64,000 nt of DNA from Clostridiales bacterium (GTDB lineage: Bacteria > Bacillota > Clostridia > Lachnospirales > Lachnospiraceae), in contig DUNO01000011.1 in the NCBI GenBank assembly GCA_012839295.1, positions 35,484 through 99,483 on the forward strand. Direction: 5' to 3'. The position numbers and the translations under genes are program-made. Below the pieces are notes generated by a model. It had not been told where the DNA came from and did no database searches. It worked only from the letters and a program-made list of their open reading frames with translations. Positions 21,929 to 30,837 of this stretch are shown piece by piece (the first letter of the stretch is position 1; each line of letters opens with the position of its first letter).

Positions 21929-22556
21929 TAAAGGTATCTTCATCAAAATCAAAGTCCTCATCAGCATAAGCCTCCGGCGCCGCTGTGGTGCTTTGGCTGT
22001 TATTCTGGGGATAGAGCTGTTCACTTAATTCCCTTTTATTACTGCTCACAATCTCCAGGCTGTTCTTTAAGGTACCAATGAAACCATCATATTTTGAGAC
22101 GGCTGAGTCATAAGCATTGGAAAGTACACGCTCTACCTCTGTCAGTACGTCATTGGAATATGCCAGTGTGCCGGCCCTGATCTGATCTGCTTCTTCTGCT
22201 GCCTCCCTGCGGAGCCTGTCCGCTTCCTCGGAGGCCTGCATGATCATTTCATTTGCCTGATAGTAGGCCTGCTGCATAATTTCATGCTCATTTAATAAAT
22301 CCTTCGCTTTTTCCCTTGTCTGGCGAAGAATGTTTTCCGCTTTCTCTTCCGCATCCGCGATGATGGCATCCCGGTTTGCAATGATTTTCTGGTAACGCTT
22401 AATTTCATCCGGTGTCCTAAGACGAAGCTCGTCCAATAAATCATACAGCTCATCCTTCGGTACAATTACCTTGGTGCTGGATAAGGGCTGCATTCTGCAA
22501 CTTTCAACAAATTCATAAATATCCTCGATTAACTGCTCTATTCTGCTTGCTCCCAT
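21909..22556 (-). CDS. Coiled-coil ATPase-subunit-like protein downstream of coaD
   Basis: MGASRIEQLIEDIYEFVESCRMQPLSSTKVIVPKDELYDLLDELRLRTPDEIKRY; start set at MGASR (SD AAGGAG). Confidence 0.65.
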   Translation of the reverse strand: MGASRIEQLIEDIYEFVESCRMQPLSSTKVIVPKDELYDLLDELRLRTPDEIKRYQKIIANRDAIIADAEEKAENILRQTREKAKDLLNEHEIMQQAYYQANEMIMQASEEADRLRREAAEEADQIRAGTLAYSNDVLTEVERVLSNAYDSAVSKYDGFIGTLKNSLEIVSSNKRELSEQLYPQNNSQSTTAAPEAYADEDFDFDEDTFINDIQQ

Positions 22557-22569
22557 TCCCAAACACTCC

Positions 22570-23058
22570 TTATATTTTATATTTATCGTAGATAGGCTGA
22601 ACGATATTTGCCGGTACAAATTGCCTGATGTCTCCGCCAAAGGCTGCTATCTCCTTGATTGCGCTGGAACTTAAGTAGGAATATTCCACACTTGTAGTAA
22701 AAAATACGGTATCTACCTTTTCATCCAATTTGTGGTTCATCTGTGCAATCTGCAGTTCATATTCAAAATCAGTAATAGCACGAAGTCCCCTTACGATAAT
22801 TGCTGCCTTCTGCTCCCTGGCAAAATCAATCAAAAGTCCGTCAAAAGCTATCACCTTCGTTGTCTTAATATCCGTATATTCCTCAATCACTTTCTCTATC
22901 ATCATAACCCGTTCTTCCGTAGAAAACAAAGGTTTTTTCGCTTTATTCTGTAAAACACCGATAATCAGCTGATCCACTAATTTAGAAGCACGAACGATAA
23001 TGTCCAAATGTCCTAATGTAATTGGGTCAAAGCTGCCGGGATAAATACCGACCTTCAT
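22570..23058 (-). CDS. coaD: Pantetheine-phosphate adenylyltransferase
   Basis: MKVGIYPGSFDPITLGHLDIIVRASKLVDQLIIGV; YSYLSSSAIKEIA. Confidence 0.98.
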   Translation of the reverse strand: MKVGIYPGSFDPITLGHLDIIVRASKLVDQLIIGVLQNKAKKPLFSTEERVMMIEKVIEEYTDIKTTKVIAFDGLLIDFAREQKAAIIVRGLRAITDFEYELQIAQMNHKLDEKVDTVFFTTSVEYSYLSSSAIKEIAAFGGDIRQFVPANIVQPIYDKYKI

Positions 23059-23092
23059 CCATACCTCCTAAGCTGTCGTCTGCACCGCAGGA

Positions 23093-23647
23093 CTATTTTA
23101 CCTCAATAAAGACATGTTGATTTGTCTTATATTCCTTTTTCTTATAAATACGGAACCTTGTATCCTCTAAATAATCAAAATTCGTCCTTAAGGCGGCCTC
23201 AATCACGATAATTGTATCACAATATATAATATTCGAGTTCTGAAGGGTGAGGAGTACATCCTTCTCAAATTGGTTGTTATATGGTGGATCCATAAAGATC
23301 ACGTCAAAAACCTTCCCCTTTACCTCCAGGATGCGGATGGCTTCCACTGCACTATAAGCAACTACCTCCGCTCTCTCCTCCAATTTGGTAGTCCGAAGGT
23401 TTACACGGATGCATTCCACTGCCGCTTTATTATTTTCCACAAAAGCAGCATATCTGGCTCCTCTTGATAAGGCCTCAATGCCTATGGCTCCGCTTCCGGC
23501 AAACAAATCCAAAAAATCAGAATCCGCCAGATACGGGTTCAGGATATTAAACAATGTTTCCTTTGTCCTATCCGTCGTCGGCCTGGTTTCCATTCCCTCC
23601 GGCGTCTTTAGCTGTAATCTTCTTGCTTTCCCCGCTATTACTCTCAT
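23093..23647 (-). CDS. rsmD: 16S rRNA (guanine(966)-N(2))-methyltransferase RsmD
   Basis: MRVIAGKARRLQLKTPEG...RPTTDRTKETLFNIL; FMDPPYN. Confidence 0.97.
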   Translation of the reverse strand: MRVIAGKARRLQLKTPEGMETRPTTDRTKETLFNILNPYLADSDFLDLFAGSGAIGIEALSRGARYAAFVENNKAAVECIRVNLRTTKLEERAEVVAYSAVEAIRILEVKGKVFDVIFMDPPYNNQFEKDVLLTLQNSNIIYCDTIIVIEAALRTNFDYLEDTRFRIYKKKEYKTNQHVFIEVK

Positions 23648-23949
23648 ACCAACTCTCCATTTCCCAAAGGATTATCTTTCAAATCTCAAAGGATTGTTTT
23701 TTAATCCTTGCCTTTGGAGCGAAAAATCTCCTGGACTGGATATTTTCCGGTCTTTTGGACTAAACATCCCCAGTCTCCCGGGCTGGATACCTTCCAGCCT
23801 TCTATCCTGGACATTTCACTGCTGTTAATGGTCTCAAATTATATTTTAGTATATTATGAATATTTGTCAACTTTTTTTATTGTCAGTTTATCCTATAAGT
23901 TTATCCTATCCGGCCCAATATTTCAATAAGTTATTAGGACTAACCACCT

Positions 23950-23984
23950 AAAAAATACGGTTGCCAATCACTTGACAACCGTAT
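23950..23984 (-). terminator. Terminator of the SASP gene
   Basis: ATACGGTTGTCAAGTGATTGGCAACCGTATTTTTTA. Confidence 0.88.
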
Positions 23985-24012
23985 CATTAATTAAAATCAC
24001 TTTAATCCTTTA

Positions 24013-24213
24013 TTATTTGCCTGCCATTCTGTTTTCATAATCTGCGATCATTTTCTTAACCATATAACCGCCTACAGAACCATTCTGCTTTGAAGTTAAG
24101 TCCCCATTGTATCCCTGCTTTAAAGGAACACCGATTTCATTAGCGACTTCATATTTAAAACGATTTAATGCTTCCTTTGCTTCTGGAACTTCTACTCTGT
24201 TTCTACTTGCCAT
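24013..24213 (-). CDS. Small acid-soluble spore protein, alpha/beta type
   Basis: ALNRFKYEVANEIGVPLKQGYNGDLTSKQNGSVGGYMVKKMI. Confidence 0.97.
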   Translation of the reverse strand: MASRNRVEVPEAKEALNRFKYEVANEIGVPLKQGYNGDLTSKQNGSVGGYMVKKMIADYENRMAGK

Positions 24214-24319
24214 ATAAACTCCTCCATTTCATATTTTGATTTACTCAAAATAGTTTGTGTTGTTGTTTACCACCCAAAGAAATATACCTTCAAAATATTT
24301 CTTTAAGTTGTTACAGTCA

Positions 24320-24348
24320 TAGTATGTGCAGATAGAGTCGAAGTATGC
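24320..24348 (-). promoter_or_regulatory. Candidate sigma-G-type promoter of the SASP gene
   Basis: Minus strand GCATA-N17-CATACTA about 100 nt upstream of the SASP start. Confidence 0.6.
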
Positions 24349-24377
24349 TAGAATTTATTTCTTTTTTTAAAGCAAAT

Positions 24378-24458
24378 TTTAGCAATTGATTTTAAAGTTT
24401 GCCTGCTTTAAGCATTAATTTTAATGCTCACCTTTAGCGGCTGATTTTGAAGCCTGCC
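24378..24458. repeat. Degenerate tandem repeat (26-29 bp unit, 3 copies) downstream of citrate synthase
   Basis: tttagcaattgattttaaagtttgcctgc / tttaagcattaattttaatgctcacc / tttagcggctgattttgaagcctgcc. Confidence 0.7.
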
Positions 24459-24463
24459 TAAAA

Positions 24464-25831
24464 TTATTCGGATGTCCGCTGGTCAAGGGGAATATAACCC
24501 GTTCTCTTACAGATACTTTCATAGGCCGGACGGATAATCTTTCCAGCATTATTTAATTCTTCCAAACGATGGGCGCTCCAGCCTGCAATTCTGGCTATGG
24601 CAAAAATCGGGGTGTACAGCTCCTTCGGAAGATCCAGCATATGATAAACAAAGCCGCTGTAGAAGTCCACATTTGCACTGACTCCCTTGTACATCCTTCT
24701 TTCCTTTCCTATAATCTCAGGAGCAAGACGCTCTACCTTTTCATATAAGCCGAATTCCTTCATCAGACCCTTTTCTTCTGACAGGCTTCTTACATAGCGC
24801 TTCAGGACATTGGCCCTTGGATCGGAGATGGAGTAAACGGCATGTCCCATACCATAGATCAATCCCATCTTATCAAAGGCTTTTTTATTTAATATATCAG
24901 AAAGATAAGCACTGATTTCCTCTTCATCCTCCCAATCCTTGATCTTTTCCTTCATGTCGTCAAACATCTGCATAACCTTAATGTTGGCACCGCCGTGCTT
25001 TGGACCCTTCAAGGAACCCAGGGAAGCAGCCACAGAGGAGTATGTATCTGTGCCTGAGGAAGTTACCACATGGGTGGTAAAGGAGCTGTTATTACCGCCG
25101 CCATGCTCCGCATGGAGTACCAGCGCCACATCCAGGATCTTTGCTTCCAGCTCCGTGTATTTCTTATTGGGGCGGAGCATATATAAAAGGTTTTCCGCTG
25201 TCGACAGCCCTTCCTTCGGGGGATGGATGACTAAGCTTTTATTATGGTGGTAATGGCCGTAAGCCTGATAACCATATACAGATAATAATGGAAATAATGC
25301 TATCAGCTGGAGGCTCTGTCTCAGGACATTCTCCATTGAGGTATTATCAGCCATATCATCATAGGAATAAAGCGTAAGCACGCTTCTTGACAAGGTATTC
25401 ATCATATCCTTACTTGGAGCCTTCATAATAATGTCCCTGACAAAGCTGGAGGGCAGCTCCCTGTAATTTTCTAATAAGTTAACAAAACGATCCAGCTGTT
25501 CCTTTGCCGGAAGATTACCAAATAACAGAAGATAAGCGGCTTCCTCGAAGCCGAACCTCTTTTCCTCCATATATCCTGCAATAAATTCCTCCACGTCAAC
25601 ACCGCGGTAATATAATTTACCCTCACAAGGCAACACTTCGCCCTCTACCTTTTTATGAGATACAATTTCACAGATGTCGGTAAGTCCCGCCAACACACCT
25701 TTTCCATTGATATCTCTTAAACCACGTTTTACATCGTATACCGTATATAGTTCAGGGTCTATCATCGTATTCTTCTTGCATAACTCAGTTAATTCAATAA
25801 TTTCTGGGGTGATTTCGGAATACTTATTCAT
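24464..25831 (-). CDS. Citrate synthase
   Basis: LHAEHGGGNNSSFTTHVVTSSGTD, YGMGHAVYSISDPRANVLK; start set at MNKYSEITPE. Confidence 0.96.
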   Translation of the reverse strand: MNKYSEITPEIIELTELCKKNTMIDPELYTVYDVKRGLRDINGKGVLAGLTDICEIVSHKKVEGEVLPCEGKLYYRGVDVEEFIAGYMEEKRFGFEEAAYLLLFGNLPAKEQLDRFVNLLENYRELPSSFVRDIIMKAPSKDMMNTLSRSVLTLYSYDDMADNTSMENVLRQSLQLIALFPLLSVYGYQAYGHYHHNKSLVIHPPKEGLSTAENLLYMLRPNKKYTELEAKILDVALVLHAEHGGGNNSSFTTHVVTSSGTDTYSSVAASLGSLKGPKHGGANIKVMQMFDDMKEKIKDWEDEEEISAYLSDILNKKAFDKMGLIYGMGHAVYSISDPRANVLKRYVRSLSEEKGLMKEFGLYEKVERLAPEIIGKERRMYKGVSANVDFYSGFVYHMLDLPKELYTPIFAIARIAGWSAHRLEELNNAGKIIRPAYESICKRTGYIPLDQRTSE

Positions 25832-25876
25832 GAATTCTCCTTTCGATTGTGAGAAAGGAGAATTTTTCTCCTTTCT
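25832..25876 (-). promoter_or_regulatory. SD / anti-SD / SD leader immediately upstream of citrate synthase
   Basis: AGAAAGGAGAA AAA TTCTCCTTTCT CACAATC GAAAGGAGAA TTC ATG. Confidence 0.6.
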
Positions 25877-26068
25877 ATTGTCCAAGCTTTTTGGATCAAC
25901 GTTGGTTTATTGGTTGCCTTATTTTCCCATTTTATTACTATAAGTAATATTGGTATAATTATACCATAGATCGGATTGTATGCAATCCCCAAAATAATAC
26001 CTTATAAAAATATAATATTTTTTATAATAATTTAAGTTCTCAGAAGTTGTCTTTTTAACTTCTGGGAA

Positions 26069-26128
26069 AAGGCGCCGTATTTGCGCCGTACATCCCGATT
26101 ACAGGAACATGGTCTATGCTCCTGTAAT
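26069..26128 (-). repeat. Dispersed hairpin family 2, copy B, directly after the L,D-transpeptidase stop
   Basis: Minus strand TTACAGGAGCATAGACCATGTTCCTGTAATCGGGATGTACGGCGCAAATACGGCGCCTT. Confidence 0.7.
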
Positions 26129-27460
26129 TTAATGATAATGGATTACTACGTCCGCGGTGGCTGTATTCCCCGCTTCATCCGTGGCTTTGACCGTAATCCG
26201 GCAATCATTATTCTCTCCACCGGCAATATCCGCTTCCAGAATAACAGCGCCATCCTCTGAATAATTATCAACTACGGTTACGCCGGACAGGACACTGTCT
26301 GCACTTGGAACCTCTCCTGACGCCAGATCCAGCTCCGGAACATTTAAGAAAACCGGTGCCGTTGTATCAACCACTACATCAGCATGCTCTTCCGCCAGGA
26401 TTTTATCCTTCCGAAGCACCTGATAGGTTAAGAAATAATTTCCTTCTTCCAGTTTTTCAATAATTACCTTTAATTTTGACTGGTCTAATTTTTTTCCGTC
26501 CTGATATGCCTCCACGCCATCCAGGGCAAGCTCCCTTGTTATTAATGCCTCGTCCTTGACTACCCTGTCGCGTATTCCTGCAAATTCCACCGGAGCATCA
26601 CTTTCCTCCACCGTAACCAGGATTGTTTTATCCGTGGCCATACCCAGGGTATCCTTTACCGTATATGTAATTTCATATTTACCGGGCGTGTTTACATCAA
26701 CCTTGCCCTTAACCTTAACCTGCTTCGTTATATTGCTGCCTGTGGCAGATACAGCTGTAATCCCGGACAGCAGATTTAATTTTTTCCCCTGGACGACTGT
26801 CAGGTCCTTTGCTCCTTTAATTTCAGGTGCCTTTGCCAGATAAGGATTCTTTGGGTCCGGGTCTGTAGGATCCCAGCCATTTGCGGCCGTGATTTTGAGG
26901 GCTTTTGGCTTTCCCAGGGGTCCCGGATTCTTTTTATCATCATAAACAACCACTGTCGTACCTATGGGACAGTTATCATAAATCCATTTTGCATCCGCAA
27001 CATTTACCCTTATACAGCCGTGGGACGCCGCAGTGCCCAGCTTATTATATTGTTTGACGGATAAGGAGGCCGGATTATTATTTTCATAATAATATACGGA
27101 ATGGAACAGGATTCCTTTCACAATCCGGGTTGCATATTGCCCATATACATCACCCATCAGTAATTTCCAACGGTATTTTGCTTTCGTCTGGAAGGTGCCC
27201 GTAATGGTCAGGTTGCCTGTCCCTACGGAGCAGAGCATCGCTTTGACAGGAACCGTATAAGCACCCTTTTTATCTTTTTCATAAACTGTGATTGTGTTAC
27301 AGGCCCGGTTCACCTTAATCAGATATGCCTGTTCGGCTGCAGATACAGCCTTATTACCGGCTGCAAGAAATAAAATGCTGATACCAAGGGCTAATAAGAA
27401 AATCCGCCGCCTAAATAACCTTGTATAAAATCTGTTCATAACAAATCTCCGTTCTGCCAC
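26129..27460 (-). CDS. L,D-transpeptidase (YkuD) with C-terminal Ig-like/DUF5011-like repeats
   Basis: ASHGCIRVNVADAKWIYDNCPIGTTVVVYD catalytic motif; signal-like N-terminus. Confidence 0.92.
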   Translation of the reverse strand: MAERRFVMNRFYTRLFRRRIFLLALGISILFLAAGNKAVSAAEQAYLIKVNRACNTITVYEKDKKGAYTVPVKAMLCSVGTGNLTITGTFQTKAKYRWKLLMGDVYGQYATRIVKGILFHSVYYYENNNPASLSVKQYNKLGTAASHGCIRVNVADAKWIYDNCPIGTTVVVYDDKKNPGPLGKPKALKITAANGWDPTDPDPKNPYLAKAPEIKGAKDLTVVQGKKLNLLSGITAVSATGSNITKQVKVKGKVDVNTPGKYEITYTVKDTLGMATDKTILVTVEESDAPVEFAGIRDRVVKDEALITRELALDGVEAYQDGKKLDQSKLKVIIEKLEEGNYFLTYQVLRKDKILAEEHADVVVDTTAPVFLNVPELDLASGEVPSADSVLSGVTVVDNYSEDGAVILEADIAGGENNDCRITVKATDEAGNTATADVVIHYH

Positions 27461-27600
27461 TTTTTTCGTGGCCTATTATGCAAGATATTCTGCCGTTCAT
27501 GCATGAAGAAGGCGCTTGCTGCTTCTTCCGGGGTGAAGAGTATTTCTAAGAAATACTTTTCACCCTATTTTATGCATTCTGTCCGTTTCGTCTTTCATAA

Positions 27601-30000
27601 TTATTTTATCCGAACGATGTAGGTTTCATAGTCTTTGGTTTCATCTGCCGGGCTCAGGAAAACAACCTCCCCCAGGCTCTTTAGCATCTCATGGTTAATC
27701 GTCGTATATTTATCCTGTTCCAGCTTGCCCACATAGATATAGGACACCTGGTATTTGTCCAATAAGCTTCTTATATACCCCTCATCCGTTCCGGTATATA
27801 TCTTCTCAATGTCCGAGGTACGTGCATCCAGAAGTGACAGTTCCCCCTTCCAAAGCCATTCATGGGTATGCCATCCAAGTATGGTCGGCAGCCCCGTCAT
27901 CACCGATACCCTTTCATAATCCGTATAGCTGTCGCCCGGCGCTTCCAGGACCACCGGCATACCTGTTACATTTTCATTCAGCCAGTTAATTGCCAGGTCG
28001 TCGTCCGGCATTGTCGTCTCCATGAAGGCCGTCGCATCCAGCCCTTCATAGCCTGACAGTTTAAAAATATTCCCATACCAGGAATTCACCGCATTTTGTA
28101 TATAACATACCGTCATAAGGAAGAGAACCAGCCCCGTTGCTGCAACCCTCTTTTGCCGCGCTGTATTGCCATAGCAAAGCAGGCGCAGGAAAATATATCC
28201 CATGCCAAGCCCAAACATGATATAGGCCTGGTAGGTAAGCTTAAACATGGTATTGGCCCTTTTATAGTCTCCGGAATATATATCCTGGACATAGACCAGC
28301 TCCGGAATCAGAACCAGGCCTATGGCACAGAGCCCGATAATAATAACGAACAGATCAGAGGCTGTCAGATTCCTTAGGATATCAGAAAACCTTATTTCAA
28401 AAGCCTTTTTAGTTTTTTGGGTCTTGCCCTCCTTTTGAACCTTGATTTCGGCTCCAGCCCTTCCTCCTGCCTGGATCTTTTCTTCTATTTGGGTCTCCGG
28501 CTGCTCCTGGGCTTCCTCCACGTATTCCCGGATTTTCCTTTTTCCTATATCCGATACCATGAAGCAAAGAAAAGCGACCACCAGAAAGACGGGCAGCCCC
28601 CATAGGATAATAAGCTGGTTTAAGGGGGTATGGGCCACAGCCAGGCAGATATTCGTGGAAATCTGGTCAAATTTCAAGGTGAAGGGCAACGCCACCAGCT
28701 CAGACACACCGATAATAAAGATTCCCTGAAGGGCAGTCAGCACCGTAACAGTTTTTATCCTAAAATGGTTTACGATAAGGTTCGTAAATAAAATTACGGC
28801 TCCTGAAACAACGAAATAGATCGGATAGTCCCAGAAATTCGTAGTATGGAACAGCCCGATAAAAAATGCAACCAGCAGGAAGGCCGGATTAATGATATCC
28901 TTCCAGAAGGGAATATCCCTTCTCTTTTTGTGCCTGCGGTAGCAGGTCCAGGCGAATAAAACTCCCAATACGGTGAGCACAAACATGATATTGACCACAT
29001 GGGCATGGAGATCCCCCAGGACAAAGGAATATGCGGGAAACTCATGTATTGTCTTATCATTTGTCTCCGGGTGGTATCCGATAAACCTGGTTGAATCCGG
29101 GAACCAATAATCCTCCGTGCCCGGTTCCATACCAAAGAATTTACGGACCCATCCCTCAAACCATTGATAGGTTGGATAATGCATATTGCCGGCAAAACAG
29201 ACCGAGGTTCCACCTAAGAGCCCGCTTAGGAAGGGGAGCCATTCCCTTTGCTTCCCCTGCCCTTTCATAAAATGTGCTGCCAGATTATATACCAGGGAAT
29301 AGGACAGCCCAAAGGTGAGGGCGCCTACCATCATCAGCATAAGATTATATCCATGGAATACCTTTACAAAGGATAATTTTGTCAGGAAGGTGGCCAAATA
29401 CTGGCCTACATAATAATAATTCAAGCTGGTACCGGAAAACCAAAAATCCTGGGGCGGCATATAATCGCTCCTCATCATGCTGGTCATGAAGCCATAGTCC
29501 ATGAATTTTTCCGTACCGTAGGCCTCCGGCTTAAAGCCCCTGATATAGACGAATAATAGAAAAAGGCCAAAGAATAACAGCTCTTCACCCAATATGGTAT
29601 CGAGCAGCTTTTCCATCGCCAAAAACCTTTCCCTGCGGTTCCCGGCCATGGCCGTTTTAGGATTCCTGTATTTCCTGCGAAGCCCCAGGATAACCCCATT
29701 TGCCACAAGACCGATTCCTGCACAGATGAGGCAGGCCTGCGCCGTGAATTTCATCAGCTGCAGGGAGGATAAAAGCCACATCAGGTAGCCTGTAACCGCC
29801 AGGCCAACCGGCTTGGCAAAGAGATAGCCTTTGTCATGGAATTTATCAAATACCAGGGTTGTGACAGGTAAAAAGATGATCCCTATACAGGCAACCGTAG
29901 CCCACCATTGCAGGAAGGGGCTAAAATCCGACTTTAACAGTATATTCCCTGACACATACAATATGATTGCAATTAATAGATAGCTTGCTTTTTTTAGCAT
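27601..30000 (-). CDS. DUF2298/YYY-type polytopic membrane protein (GT-C-like)
   Basis: SLNYYYVGQYLATFLTKLSF, LVYVQDIYSGDYKRANTMFKLTYQAYIMFG, PTILGWHTHEWLWKGE. Confidence 0.85.
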   Translation of the reverse strand: MLKKASYLLIAIILYVSGNILLKSDFSPFLQWWATVACIGIIFLPVTTLVFDKFHDKGYLFAKPVGLAVTGYLMWLLSSLQLMKFTAQACLICAGIGLVANGVILGLRRKYRNPKTAMAGNRRERFLAMEKLLDTILGEELLFFGLFLLFVYIRGFKPEAYGTEKFMDYGFMTSMMRSDYMPPQDFWFSGTSLNYYYVGQYLATFLTKLSFVKVFHGYNLMLMMVGALTFGLSYSLVYNLAAHFMKGQGKQREWLPFLSGLLGGTSVCFAGNMHYPTYQWFEGWVRKFFGMEPGTEDYWFPDSTRFIGYHPETNDKTIHEFPAYSFVLGDLHAHVVNIMFVLTVLGVLFAWTCYRRHKKRRDIPFWKDIINPAFLLVAFFIGLFHTTNFWDYPIYFVVSGAVILFTNLIVNHFRIKTVTVLTALQGIFIIGVSELVALPFTLKFDQISTNICLAVAHTPLNQLIILWGLPVFLVVAFLCFMVSDIGKRKIREYVEEAQEQPETQIEEKIQAGGRAGAEIKVQKEGKTQKTKKAFEIRFSDILRNLTASDLFVIIIGLCAIGLVLIPELVYVQDIYSGDYKRANTMFKLTYQAYIMFGLGMGYIFLRLLCYGNTARQKRVAATGLVLFLMTVCYIQNAVNSWYGNIFKLSGYEGLDATAFMETTMPDDDLAINWLNENVTGMPVVLEAPGDSYTDYERVSVMTGLPTILGWHTHEWLWKGELSLLDARTSDIEKIYTGTDEGYIRSLLDKYQVSYIYVGKLEQDKYTTINHEMLKSLGEVVFLSPADETKDYETYIVRIK

Positions 30001-30056
30001 AGTAACCCCCTACGAGTTCACTCATCGAGTGTTGAATTAAGCGAAATTTGCATGCC

Positions 30057-30770
30057 CTAATCCCGGCCAAGGCTCTGGTTGATCCTTTTAAAATCCCTCC
30101 AGGCCTGCCTTCCGATTTTCATAATCCGTCCCATATTAATAGAGTTCACTCCGCCCTGTCTTTTCCGGAAGGTGACAGGAAGATATTTCACCTCCAGCTT
30201 TTTCCTGGCATAGATCACCGCTATCATTACATTGGAAAGATTAAAATTGTCCGGTATCAGGCCTATATGCTCCTTTAATACCGAGGCCTTCATCAGGCGG
30301 AAGGGCGTATTGGCATCTGCTAATTTCACCCTGAAGCTAAGGTATAGGACCAGCTTCAGGATTTTTGTGACAAAAATACGGGACAATCCGTCCTGGCGCT
30401 TCCTCCGGTTGCCAATTACCATGTCGTAGCTATCACGGAGCTTCCAGAAGGGCCAGAATTCAAAGGGAATCGTCTGCCCGTCGGAATCCGTCTGGAAAAT
30501 ATAATCCGCCCCGGCCTGGATCGCATGCCGGTAGCCATATAATAAGGTTGCACCATGTCCGCTGTTGGGCTTTGTCATCGGTTCAAGGGCCGGAAGGTTC
30601 TTCGCCATATCCTGAAGGATCTTATAGGTTGAATCCTTGCTCCCATCATCTATTACGACAAGCTTGCTCCCGTTCCCGATCTGCTCCACAATTGGATACC
30701 AGTCCTTTATTACATTAACCACATTTGCCTCTTCATTATAGGCAGGCATTATAATGTACAGCTTATCCAA
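30057..30770 (-). CDS. Family 2 glycosyltransferase (polyprenyl-phosphate glycosyltransferase-like, soluble form)
   Basis: LYIIMPAYNEEANVVNVIKDW; VVIDDGSKDSTYKIL; FQTDSDGQT. Confidence 0.9.
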   Translation of the reverse strand: MDKLYIIMPAYNEEANVVNVIKDWYPIVEQIGNGSKLVVIDDGSKDSTYKILQDMAKNLPALEPMTKPNSGHGATLLYGYRHAIQAGADYIFQTDSDGQTIPFEFWPFWKLRDSYDMVIGNRRKRQDGLSRIFVTKILKLVLYLSFRVKLADANTPFRLMKASVLKEHIGLIPDNFNLSNVMIAVIYARKKLEVKYLPVTFRKRQGGVNSINMGRIMKIGRQAWRDFKRINQSLGRD

Positions 30771-30837
30771 CTTAAATACCCTCCATTCTCCTCATCAGAG
30801 GACTTCTCTCCTTCTAAGGAGCCTCTCCGTCCCATTC

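Noticed and set aside
22557-22640. N-terminal extension of the coiled-coil protein after coaD
   Set aside because: Extension is translated coaD 3' sequence; the internal MGASR start has a good SD.
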